Assembly (NCBI GenBank): GCA_002327905.1
Contig: DCUY01000107.1
Location: 1 to 10,160 of the forward strand
Length of the DNA: 10,160 bases
Direction of reading: 5' to 3'
Origin: Caldifarciminota bacterium UBA2202
GTDB taxonomy: Bacteria > Hydrothermota > 32-111
Every line of letters starts with the position of its first letter. Position 1 is the first letter of the stretch. The notes below the pieces were generated by a model that saw nothing but the letters and a program-made list of their open reading frames with translations, ran no database searches and had not been told where the DNA came from. Both the position numbers and the translations under genes were made by a program. This document shows positions 1-6,300 of this stretch, one piece after another.

Positions 1-49
1 AGCGAAGTGTGTGAGCCGACGCTGTGCCCGCGTGCCGCCAAACAAAGAG

Positions 50-107
50 ATGCCGTGTACCATGAGCAAAAAATGCCGTGTACCGTATGCCGTATGCCGT
101 GCGCCTT
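50..107. repeat. Degenerate heptamer tandem repeat (ATGCCGT units) in a GC-rich intergenic patch
   Basis: ATGCCGT occurs exactly at 50-56, 73-79, 87-93 and 94-100. Variant units fill the register at 57-63 (GTACCAT), 80-86 (GTACCGT) and 101-107 (GCGCCTT), so 73-107 reads as five consecutive 7-bp units. The 12-mer ATGCCGTGTACC is present twice (50-61 and 73-84). The array is followed by a perfect 10-bp palindrome, CTTGCGCAAG (105-114), and bracketed by an imperfect inverted repeat (3-12 with 123-132, 9 of 10 matching). The first ~130 bases are clearly richer in G+C than the rest of the window. The stretch lies downstream of clpC, shows no convincing gene, and has no obvious clpC terminator. Confidence 0.7.
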
Positions 108-175
108 GCGCAAGCTGACGCTACACTCTTCGACAGCCATTTACTGTCAACACATCTCGGAACGGATACAAGTCA

Positions 176-2533
176 TTAAAATGTCACGGGCTTTGAGTTT
201 TTTCTAATCTCTCCTGAAATAATCATTTGAGAGAGTTTGTTTTCCACCATACTCTGTATTTTCCGTCTGATAGGCCTTGCTCCGTATTCATCCGAGAATC
301 CCTCTTCAGATATTGCTTTAATGGTCCCTTTGGAAAATATAATGTCTATTCCGTATTCCTTTGCTCTCTTTTTAACTGCTTCAAGCTGAATTTCAACTAT
401 TTGCTCTATCTCTTTGGAATCCAATTTATTAAAGACAATGATATCGTCAAGACGGTTTAAGAACTCAGGTCTGAAATGATTCTTTATTGCAGTCTCAATC
501 TCCTCTTTAACAATTTCATAATCCTGTGAAAAATCTACATTCCGAGAACCTATGTTGGAGGTCATAATAATCACAGTATTTCTGAAATCCACAATATGTC
601 CTTGCCCGTCTGTTAGTCTTCCGTCATCAAGAACCTGCAGAAGTATATTGTAAACATCAGGGTGCGCCTTTTCAATTTCATCAAAGAGTATCACGGAGAA
701 GGGTTTTCTTCTTATCTGTTCAGTCAACTGGCCTCCCTCTTCATATCCCACATAACCGGGAGGAGCGCCTATGAGACGGCTTATTGAAAATTTTTCCATA
801 TATTCGCTCATATCGAGTCTCACCAGAGAATTCTCCGTATCAAACAAAAACTCAGCCAATGCCTTAGCGAGCTCCGTCTTTCCCACTCCTGTGGGTCCGA
901 CAAACATGAATGAGCCTATGGGCCGTTTTGGGTCCGACAGCCCTGCCCTTGAGCGTCTTATAGCATCAGAAACTGCTTTGATTGCAGAATCCTGCCCGAT
1001 GACCCTTTTATGAATTCTGTCCTCCATCTTTAGGAGTTTTTCCTGTTCTGTTTCAAGCATTCGAGAGACGGGTATGCCTGTCCATTTGGAGACGATTTCA
1101 GAGACAATCTCTCCGTCAACACTCTCTTTTATTTTATGCTTTTTGCGCCACTCGTCTTTTTTCTCCTTCAAATCCTTTTGAAGCTTGTCCGTCTCCTGTT
1201 TCAAACTTGCCGCCCTTTCATAGTCCTTCCTCCACACTGCCTCTTCACCGTCATGAACAAGGGATTTCATTCTGTTTTCAAGAAATTTCAAATCTTCAGG
1301 CATTTCAAACATTTTCAGCTTCAATCTGGCAGCTGCCTCATCCATCAAATCTACAGCTTTATCAGGCAGACGCCTCTCAGTCAGGTATCTGTATGATAAT
1401 TTGGCAGACTGTTCCAATGCCTCATCGGATATTTTGACTTTATGATGGTCTTCATACTTTTTTCTCAGTCCCTTTAATATCTCTATTGTCTCTTCCACGG
1501 AAGGTTCTTTTACCAACACTGGCTGGAATCTCCTCTCAAGGGCACCGTCCTTCTCAATGTATTTTCTGTATTCATCAAGAGTCGTCGCTCCAATGACCTG
1601 CATTTCGCCTCTTGCAAGAGCCGGTTTAAGCATGTTTGATGCATCCATAGACCCTTCAGCTCTTCCCGCACCCACTATATTATGAAGTTCGTCAATAAAG
1701 AGTATGATTCTGCCCTTTGAATTGATTATCTCATCAACAAGGAGCTTTAGTCTCTGCTCAAATTCGCCTCTGAACTGAGTTCCAGCTATCAATGCGCCCA
1801 TATCAAGGCCGAGAATTGTTTTATCCTGCAGATTTTCAGGCACATCCCTTAAAAGTATCTTCTGAGCGAGGCCTTCAACTATTGAAGTCTTTCCCACTCC
1901 GGGTTCTCCGATTAATACAGGATTATTCTTTGTCCTTCTTGAAAGAATCTGAATTGTGCGTTCTATCTCGTCATTTCTTCCTATAACAGGGTCAAGCTTA
2001 TTCTTTTTTGCCATATCCGAATAATCTCTGGTGTACTTTTTTAAAACATTGTAATTCTTTTCGCCTGACTCAGCTGTCACTCTCTGATTCCCCCTTATGT
2101 CCTGAAGAACGGAATATATTTTTTCTCTGGTTATATTATACCTGTTGAAGAGGTTGTTTATGAATTTGGAAGAGATGTCGAACATGGCTATGAAGAGATG
2201 CTCCGAGCCGAGATATTCATCCTTCATCCTCTCCCTCTCTCTTTCAGCAAAATCAAATAATTGCTCCGTGTCGTAAGTTATATAAACCTGATATCCGCCT
2301 CCATGCTCAGTATAGGGCATATTATTAAGCTCTCTGTCAATTTCATCGCTGAAAGAACGCACCGATATTGAAAGGTTTTCAAGCAAAGAAGGAATTATCG
2401 ACTCTGAGCTTGAAATAAGCCCCTTTAATATGTGCAGAGGAGTCAGCTCAGTGTGCTTCTTTTTCCTCAAAACATCCTGAGCATTTGTAACAGCGCTTCT
2501 CGCGCCTTCTGTAAGTTTTTCATAATTTATCAT
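176..2533 (-). CDS. clpC: ClpC-type AAA+ protein unfoldase (class I Clp/Hsp100 ATPase)
   Basis: A cytosolic hexameric ATP-driven unfoldase of 785 aa. It has a double Clp N-domain repeat (about 1-145), AAA-1 with Walker A GEPGVGKT (209-216), pore-loop region QFRGEFEQR (253-261) and Walker B LFIDELHN (278-285), and AAA-2 with Walker A GPTGVGKT (546-553), pore loop GYVGYEEGG (593-601) and Walker B ILFDEIEKAH (615-624). The linker (about 405-500) is short and includes a UVR-like segment (about 428-460). That fits ClpC and not ClpB, whose middle coiled coil is much longer. The start is the ATG at 2533, which has GGAGG at 2544-2540. An in-frame ATG 33 bases upstream has no ribosome site and would sit inside the likely promoter. 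The usual ClpP-binding [ILV]GF tripeptide after sensor 1 is not seen: that place reads VDF (666-668) in a shortened loop. It stands alone with no ctsR or mcsAB neighbour, so the partner protease is unclear. Confidence 0.93.
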   Translation of the reverse strand: MINYEKLTEGARSAVTNAQDVLRKKKHTELTPLHILKGLISSSESIIPSLLENLSISVRSFSDEIDRELNNMPYTEHGGGYQVYITYDTEQLFDFAERERERMKDEYLGSEHLFIAMFDISSKFINNLFNRYNITREKIYSVLQDIRGNQRVTAESGEKNYNVLKKYTRDYSDMAKKNKLDPVIGRNDEIERTIQILSRRTKNNPVLIGEPGVGKTSIVEGLAQKILLRDVPENLQDKTILGLDMGALIAGTQFRGEFEQRLKLLVDEIINSKGRIILFIDELHNIVGAGRAEGSMDASNMLKPALARGEMQVIGATTLDEYRKYIEKDGALERRFQPVLVKEPSVEETIEILKGLRKKYEDHHKVKISDEALEQSAKLSYRYLTERRLPDKAVDLMDEAAARLKLKMFEMPEDLKFLENRMKSLVHDGEEAVWRKDYERAASLKQETDKLQKDLKEKKDEWRKKHKIKESVDGEIVSEIVSKWTGIPVSRMLETEQEKLLKMEDRIHKRVIGQDSAIKAVSDAIRRSRAGLSDPKRPIGSFMFVGPTGVGKTELAKALAEFLFDTENSLVRLDMSEYMEKFSISRLIGAPPGYVGYEEGGQLTEQIRRKPFSVILFDEIEKAHPDVYNILLQVLDDGRLTDGQGHIVDFRNTVIIMTSNIGSRNVDFSQDYEIVKEEIETAIKNHFRPEFLNRLDDIIVFNKLDSKEIEQIVEIQLEAVKKRAKEYGIDIIFSKGTIKAISEEGFSDEYGARPIRRKIQSMVENKLSQMIISGEIRKNSKPVTF

Positions 2534-2550
2534 CTTTGACCTCCAAAATA

Positions 2551-2579
2551 TAATATAACTTAACATAGATTAATGTCAA
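2551..2579 (-). promoter_or_regulatory. Predicted sigma-70 promoter of clpC
   Basis: On the minus strand a perfect -35 TTGACA (2579-2574) is followed after 16 bp by TATATT (2557-2552), or after 18 bp by TATTAT (2555-2550). Transcription would begin near 2545, immediately ahead of the GGAGG that serves the ATG at 2533, giving a very short leader. The -35 lies 5 bp from the edge of the inverted-repeat element at 2585-2820. A weaker sign of stress control is AGGTCAAA overlapping the ribosome site, which resembles a single CtsR half-site; the second half is poor, so I do not call an operator. Confidence 0.6.
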
Positions 2580-2584
2580 GAACC

Positions 2585-2820
2585 ATAGGGACGGAGTATA
2601 CTTTATACTATTTGATGCGGCAAACTAATGCCTGATAAAAAAGTATCCTGTATTTTGATAATTGGTTGTTTTCTAAAAGTTTTATAATGTTTTTCTATTA
2701 TTTTTCTATCTTCGAAATTTACAATTATTATCATGCAATACTTTACTGTAATCTCTTTAGTGGCGGTTTTATAGACACTTATGTAATTCTAAAAAAGTAT
2801 AAAGTATACTCCGTCCCTAT
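2585..2820. mobile_element. MITE-like non-autonomous element with perfect 25-bp terminal inverted repeats
   Basis: Positions 2585-2609 and 2796-2820 are perfect inverted repeats of 25 bp, and identity stops abruptly outside them. The repeats start ATAGGGACGG at the outer ends. Taking the ends as GGGACGG, TA flanks the element on both sides, as in a TA target duplication of the IS630/Tc1-mariner type. Other boundaries are possible and no longer target duplication is visible. Each terminal repeat contains its own small hairpin, AGTATA-CTT-TATACT (2595-2609 and its mirror). The interior of about 186 bp is AT-rich and has no transposase, so movement would depend on an enzyme supplied elsewhere. 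One frame of the interior is open on the minus strand (2788-2603). The element occupies most of the spacer between the terminator at 2836-2863 and the clpC promoter. Confidence 0.75.
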
Positions 2821-2835
2821 AAAAATATACTTATG

Positions 2836-2863
2836 AAAAAGGGCGGATTGACCGCCCTTTTTT
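2836..2863 (-). terminator. Intrinsic terminator of the sigma/anti-sigma operon (bidirectional shape)
   Basis: GGGCGG (2841-2846) pairs with CCGCCC (2852-2857) around a 5-base loop. It is flanked by AAAAA on the left (a T-run on the minus strand) and TTTTTT on the right. It lies 24 bp past the stop codon of the lipoprotein gene ending at 2887, so it ends transcription of that operon and could also block reads from the other side. Confidence 0.88.
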
Positions 2864-2886
2864 GTGCTTTTCGGAAGAGAAGGGTG

Positions 2887-3693
2887 TTATTCGGATTTGT
2901 AAGGAAGCATCCAGCCATAAGCTGAATAGCATGAGTCAGTCTCCAAAAGAGTCTCTTCAGTCATACCGTCAAAGGCGACTCTGTGCACTCCTGTTGTAAG
3001 AGGCACTCTGAAATTTCCCGTATAGACTCCGTTTGTGTATGTAAATCTGGAGCGTTTGAGAAGAGAATGTATGAAGAAGAATCCTGTATCAGGTGAAAAT
3101 ACCGTGATTTCAATTATCTCCCCTTTCGGCAGAGTAATATAATCATCCTTTGCAAAATATGAGTGTATGTCCCTTATAACAGTATCGATTATGTTTGTTT
3201 TGTAGAGCCATACTGAATCAATATGCATCATTGCAGGCGATTCGGTATATATTTTCGCTCCGGTTATCTTATCTATTCTCCATCCTCCGTGCACCTCTTT
3301 CAAAGTATCTTTCTTGAATGTTGCGAATCTGACAATAGTATCAATAAAATCTTTCTCGCAAACAACCGTGTCAAGAGAATCATTGACATAATATATGTTC
3401 ATTACTCCGGGGAACCTGCCGTATATCTCCGCCAAAGCAGAATCTCCCTCAATTGAGAGCTGAACATCGTATGAAACAGAATCGGTTGATGATTTTTCCC
3501 TGTACCAAAATTTCGGAACAATCTCTATCTTTGCATCATCAGTCTCTTCTTCACCGGTTTCATATGCTGACATAAGCAGATTCTGGTATTCAAGAATCAG
3601 ATCATCCAAATTTTCTTCATCGGAATTCTGCGCAAGCCCGCATGATGACATCACAAATACCAAAATAAGCAACAATAGTCCTGTTCTTTTCAT
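2887..3693 (-). CDS. Putative lipoprotein of unknown function, last gene of the ECF sigma operon
   Basis: 268 aa. The N-terminus has two basic residues, a hydrophobic run and a lipobox ending MSSC with Cys18, so it is probably processed by signal peptidase II. Residue +2 is Gly, not Asp, so outer-membrane delivery is more likely than inner-membrane retention (a rule from enterobacteria). An acidic linker follows. The middle, up to a GGWRIDKITG-like segment, has the feel of an NTF2-like lipoprotein domain with many beta strands. The last third is beta-rich and Ig-like in appearance. I do not recognise a named family. The ATG at 3693 is preceded by GGAGG and lies 9 bp after the upstream stop codon, so it is co-transcribed with the Spy-like gene. 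Its place suggests an envelope function under the local sigma factor, which is inference only. Confidence 0.85.
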   Translation of the reverse strand: MKRTGLLLLILVFVMSSCGLAQNSDEENLDDLILEYQNLLMSAYETGEEETDDAKIEIVPKFWYREKSSTDSVSYDVQLSIEGDSALAEIYGRFPGVMNIYYVNDSLDTVVCEKDFIDTIVRFATFKKDTLKEVHGGWRIDKITGAKIYTESPAMMHIDSVWLYKTNIIDTVIRDIHSYFAKDDYITLPKGEIIEITVFSPDTGFFFIHSLLKRSRFTYTNGVYTGNFRVPLTTGVHRVAFDGMTEETLLETDSCYSAYGWMLPYKSE

Positions 3694-3702
3694 TTTTCCT
3701 CC

Positions 3703-4140
3703 TTATTTAATTTTTTCCATTATTTTATTTTTCAAAGTTGATTTGAATTTAACTTCATAGAGTATATACTTTGCTCTCTTCTCTTTCGATAACTTCTTTG
3801 CATAATCCCGACGAAGCTTCAAAGATTCGTCAAGATGCTCTCTCTCCAACTTGTCAAGCTTCTCAATGATATCGTCTGTCTTTTCGTAATTTTTCTCTTC
3901 AATCGCCTTTTCAAGATTTTCCACAAGCTCATCTTCATTCTCCTGATACTCTTTCCGCATCTTTTTAAGTTTTGTCTCAATATTTATAAGCTGTGAAATC
4001 ATATCATTATCAAGGTCAAGAAGCTCGGCAAGTTTATTGACTTTCACCGCTTCAACAATGTCTTTCTTCTCGCCTGCAATGAGAAAAGGAAATGACATCA
4101 GAAGAATTAAAGAGATAAGAAAGAAATTTTTAATTTTCAT
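3703..4140 (-). CDS. Spy/CpxP-like periplasmic protein (LTxxQ-type, helical)
   Basis: 145 aa. An N-terminal signal sequence (about 1-22: MKIKN, then a hydrophobic run ending FPFLIAG) leads into an almost entirely charged helical protein. The layout matches the Spy/CpxP/CnrX-like group: a first helix after LAELLDLDNDM, a long Lys/Glu-rich hairpin, and near the C-terminus LSKEKRAKYILYE, which corresponds to the family's LTPEQRAKY motif but lacks the usual Gln. Members are periplasmic chaperones or stress and metal sensors. No His/Cys cluster that would indicate metal binding is visible. Its ATG overlaps the anti-sigma stop (ATGA, 4140-4137) and is served by AGGAGG. A periplasmic sensor feeding the anti-sigma factor, or a chaperone target of the sigma factor, both fit. 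Confidence 0.72.
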   Translation of the reverse strand: MKIKNFFLISLILLMSFPFLIAGEKKDIVEAVKVNKLAELLDLDNDMISQLINIETKLKKMRKEYQENEDELVENLEKAIEEKNYEKTDDIIEKLDKLEREHLDESLKLRRDYAKKLSKEKRAKYILYEVKFKSTLKNKIMEKIK

Positions 4141-4514
4141 AAAGCCTCCTGTATATCATTAATAATTTCTACAAATTCATCATCGCTTAAATTATCCATT
4201 ATATCCAAACAATCATAATAGGAGAGCGTGTTGGAATCATTACTGACGCTCTTCGCAGTGAAATGGTTCTGCCAGAAAAATATGCCTACAATAAAGACAA
4301 TAACCAAACCTGCGACAGCAGGAAACAGCCGCATAAAAAGCAATATGCTCTTATTCTCTTTTAATCTAATCTTCTCAACCTGTATATCAGGATATAGAAC
4401 AGAAAAATAATATCCGTAAGATTTTCTGCACTCTTTGCATGATTTCAGATGCTCTGCCGCTTCATCCGCAGAATACCTTTCTATAAGGTCTTCAAAGGAT
4501 TTTACTTCACACAT
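4137..4514 (-). CDS. Transmembrane zinc-binding anti-sigma factor
   Basis: 125 aa. The cytoplasmic N-terminal part carries His22-x3-Cys26-x2-Cys29, the signature of the zinc-associated anti-sigma (ZAS) fold that holds ECF sigma factors inactive. One membrane helix follows (about 57-81, ending FFWQ), then a short acidic extracytoplasmic tail of about 40 residues. The gene overlaps the sigma gene by 8 bp (4507-4514), and its AAGGAGG lies inside the sigma coding sequence, so the two are translated together in the way usual for sigma/anti-sigma pairs. The tail is short, so signal input probably comes through a partner such as the Spy-like protein encoded next, or through proteolysis (inference). 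Confidence 0.87.
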   Translation of the reverse strand: MCEVKSFEDLIERYSADEAAEHLKSCKECRKSYGYYFSVLYPDIQVEKIRLKENKSILLFMRLFPAVAGLVIVFIVGIFFWQNHFTAKSVSNDSNTLSYYDCLDIMDNLSDDEFVEIINDIQEAL

Positions 4515-4983
4515 CGACTTCCTCCTTTATCTTAATGAGAGCATTGCGGAGAGCAACTCTGCATGTGGATTCGCTAATTTTAAGCTCTTCTGAAATCTCA
4601 TTATACTCTAAACCCATGTAGAATTTTCTCGTGAAGACTTCATACTCCTGTTTGGACAAGACTGACAATGCCTTTTTCACTTTTTCCATCTGCTCTCTTC
4701 TGATATTGTCTTTTTCCACTGATATGGGAGAAAAAGAGATCTCCTCATTCAGCTCCACTGTCTCTCTTGTGCGCATCACTCTGTTCAGAGAGACATTTCT
4801 TGCTGACATGCATATATAGGACTTCAAATCCTTGATATTATCATAATTCTTGTAAATGTTGATGAACAAATCATGTACTGCATCCTTCGCATCATCATAA
4901 TTACATAGAATTGAAAAACAAATGTAAAATGCTTTTTTGTAATAAGCCGTATACACTCTTTCAAACTCCTTTTTTTTATCCAT
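4507..4983 (-). CDS. ECF-family RNA polymerase sigma factor
   Basis: 158 aa, the usual length for an extracytoplasmic-function sigma factor. Region 2 spans about 9-70, with DDAKDAVHDLFINIYKNY followed by a K-S-Y-I segment ending NRVMR. Region 4 spans about 105-155, with LSKQEYEVF, the Y-x-E-I-S-E turn and the recognition helix around ISESTCRVALRNALIKIKEE. No region 1 or 3 is present. The ATG at 4983 has no good ribosome site: the nearest purine run, AAGGGG, is 15 bases away, so translation may be weak or coupled to the DUF4416 gene ending 34 bp upstream. That 34-bp gap holds an 8-bp palindrome, CCTTAAGG (5001-5008), but no promoter I can defend. The gene heads the overlapping set sigma, anti-sigma, Spy-like, lipoprotein. 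Confidence 0.92.
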   Translation of the reverse strand: MDKKKEFERVYTAYYKKAFYICFSILCNYDDAKDAVHDLFINIYKNYDNIKDLKSYICMSARNVSLNRVMRTRETVELNEEISFSPISVEKDNIRREQMEKVKKALSVLSKQEYEVFTRKFYMGLEYNEISEELKISESTCRVALRNALIKIKEEVDV

Positions 4984-5017
4984 TTTGAAATTATGACACC
5001 CCTTAAGGCGGATTTGT

Positions 5018-5518
5018 TTATTGTTTTTTCAGTTTTTTTCTGCTCTCAATGAAAAATTCCTCAGCTTCCTTTGTCTTATAATCAGGATAGGTCCATTCAA
5101 GGTATCGCACTCCTGACTTTGAAAAGAGCATTGTAAGTTCGCAGTATATCCCCTCTCCGAGATATATTCTATGCGCGAAGTTCTTTGTAGTAAGAAGCTG
5201 AAGGTTATTGAGAGTGATTATTCCCGGATCAATGTTGACCATTCGCTTTTGCTCATTTTTGAATTTATTCTCTATTGAGCATGTATTTAGCTTCTTTTCA
5301 TAAAGGTGTTCCAGACCTATCTCCTCTGCAAAGAGTATCCATTCCCGCGAGATTCCCTCTCCGAACTCTGCATTGTAATAGTCGGAAAATTGATTGAATG
5401 ACAGTGTCTTGGAGTATGAAGCTATTTCTCCGTACATATCGACAAGCTCGGAAATCGCTCTGTTTCTGAAATCATTATCCGTATATAAAAGTCCGCAGAA
5501 TAGAAGCGCTTTGTTCAT
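5018..5518 (-). CDS. DUF4416 family protein of unknown function
   Basis: 166 aa, soluble, with no signal peptide. It matches my memory of DUF4416: an opening with hydrophobic residues then GLLYTD (9-14), the YYNAEFG segment (47-53), VNIDPG (94-99), LTTKNFAHRIYLGEGIYCELT (109-129) and EWTYPDY (141-147). No biochemical function of this family is known to me. Its ATG overlaps the pilD stop (ATGA, 5518-5515); an AGGAG lies about 12 bases upstream, further than usual, so coupling to pilD translation is likely. It has Cys8, Cys80 and Cys126 but no obvious metal-site spacing. Confidence 0.78.
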   Translation of the reverse strand: MNKALLFCGLLYTDNDFRNRAISELVDMYGEIASYSKTLSFNQFSDYYNAEFGEGISREWILFAEEIGLEHLYEKKLNTCSIENKFKNEQKRMVNIDPGIITLNNLQLLTTKNFAHRIYLGEGIYCELTMLFSKSGVRYLEWTYPDYKTKEAEEFFIESRKKLKKQ

Positions 5519-6300
5519 ATCAGATTGAATCTCCTGAATATCTCTTCAAGCATGAATACAGTGAAGAGTCCCATTGATAAAAAGGGGGCAAAAGGTATCT
5601 CTTTATCCTTTTTTATGATTGGAATTGCAATAAAGGCGATTAAACCGAATACACCCGCAAAAATCATCGCATAAAACAGTATCCTGTATCCCACGGCAAG
5701 CCCCATTAATATGGCGATATATATGTCCCCTTCTCCCATTGCCTCCTGCTTGAGGATTCTGCCTCCGAAGAAGCGCACAAGGAATATAAAGAGTCCTCCT
5801 ACTGCGGCTCCAAAAAGAGCAGTCTTCAAAACCACATACGGAGTTCCCAATAAATCCGGACTGATTACTTTAAATTCCTGAAGCAAAAGACCTGTCATAA
5901 GTGTAATACCCGGAAGAATCAGATGGATGAGATTAATCTCCTTAGTCTTAATATCAATCACGGAGACAATAAGAAGAGAGGAGAAAAAAACAATATAAAC
6001 AACTGAAAATAAAGTAAAGCTTTCCTTTATGAATATAGCCATAAACATTATTCCTGTTATAACTTCAATGATTGGATATTGAATGCTGATTTTATTCTTG
6101 CACTTTCTGCACCTGCCTCTCAAGAAAATAAAAGAGAGAACAGGAATATTGTCATACCATTTAATTGCTGAATTGCAATGAGTACAGTGAGAAGGCGGAA
6201 ATGAAATTGATTCTTTTCTCGGAAGACGGTAAATCAGAACATTAAAAAATGAACCGAATACAAGTCCGATAATAAAAACGAAAAGAGAGATTGAAATCAT
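5515..6300 (-). CDS. pilD: Type IV prepilin peptidase / N-methyltransferase (A24 family)
   Basis: 261 aa, polytopic inner-membrane aspartyl protease that cuts prepilins after Gly and methylates the new N-terminal Phe. It shows the N-terminal GSFFNVLIYRLP (16-27) and the zinc-type loop with two Cys pairs, CTHC (39-42) and CRKC (64-67), typical of the bifunctional enzyme. Both catalytic Asp motifs are there: Asp116 in VIDIKTKEIN and Asp192 in GEGD (189-192). The late PFAPFL motif (236-241) is also present. Nothing is missing, so it should be active, with the two pilins in this window as obvious substrates. The ATG has TGGAG 5 bases upstream and overlaps the preceding stop (ATGA, 6300-6297). Confidence 0.95.
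   Translation of the reverse strand: MISISLFVFIIGLVFGSFFNVLIYRLPRKESISFPPSHCTHCNSAIKWYDNIPVLSFIFLRGRCRKCKNKISIQYPIIEVITGIMFMAIFIKESFTLFSVVYIVFFSSLLIVSVIDIKTKEINLIHLILPGITLMTGLLLQEFKVISPDLLGTPYVVLKTALFGAAVGGLFIFLVRFFGGRILKQEAMGEGDIYIAILMGLAVGYRILFYAMIFAGVFGLIAFIAIPIIKKDKEIPFAPFLSMGLFTVFMLEEIFRRFNLI

Noticed and set aside
50..107. Possible CRISPR array
   Set aside because: Units are 7 bp and contiguous with no spacers, and there are no cas genes.
132..148. Hairpin GACAG...CTGTC as a clpC terminator
   Set aside because: The stem is only 5 bp, with no T-run on the transcribed strand.
7..207. Plus-strand open frame of 66 codons in the GC-rich patch
   Set aside because: It is Cys/Arg-rich translation of tandem repeats, has no ribosome site, and runs into the clpC 3' end on the opposite strand.
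176..2533. Annotation as ClpB
   Set aside because: The linker between the two AAA domains is far too short for the ClpB middle domain and contains a UVR-like segment.
2523..2545. CtsR operator at the clpC start
   Set aside because: Only one heptad half (GGTCAAA) matches; the following half agrees at about 4 of 7 positions, and no ctsR is nearby.
4984..5017. Autoregulated ECF promoter before the sigma gene
   Set aside because: A GTC triplet is present but no convincing -35 (GGAAC type) lies at the right distance.
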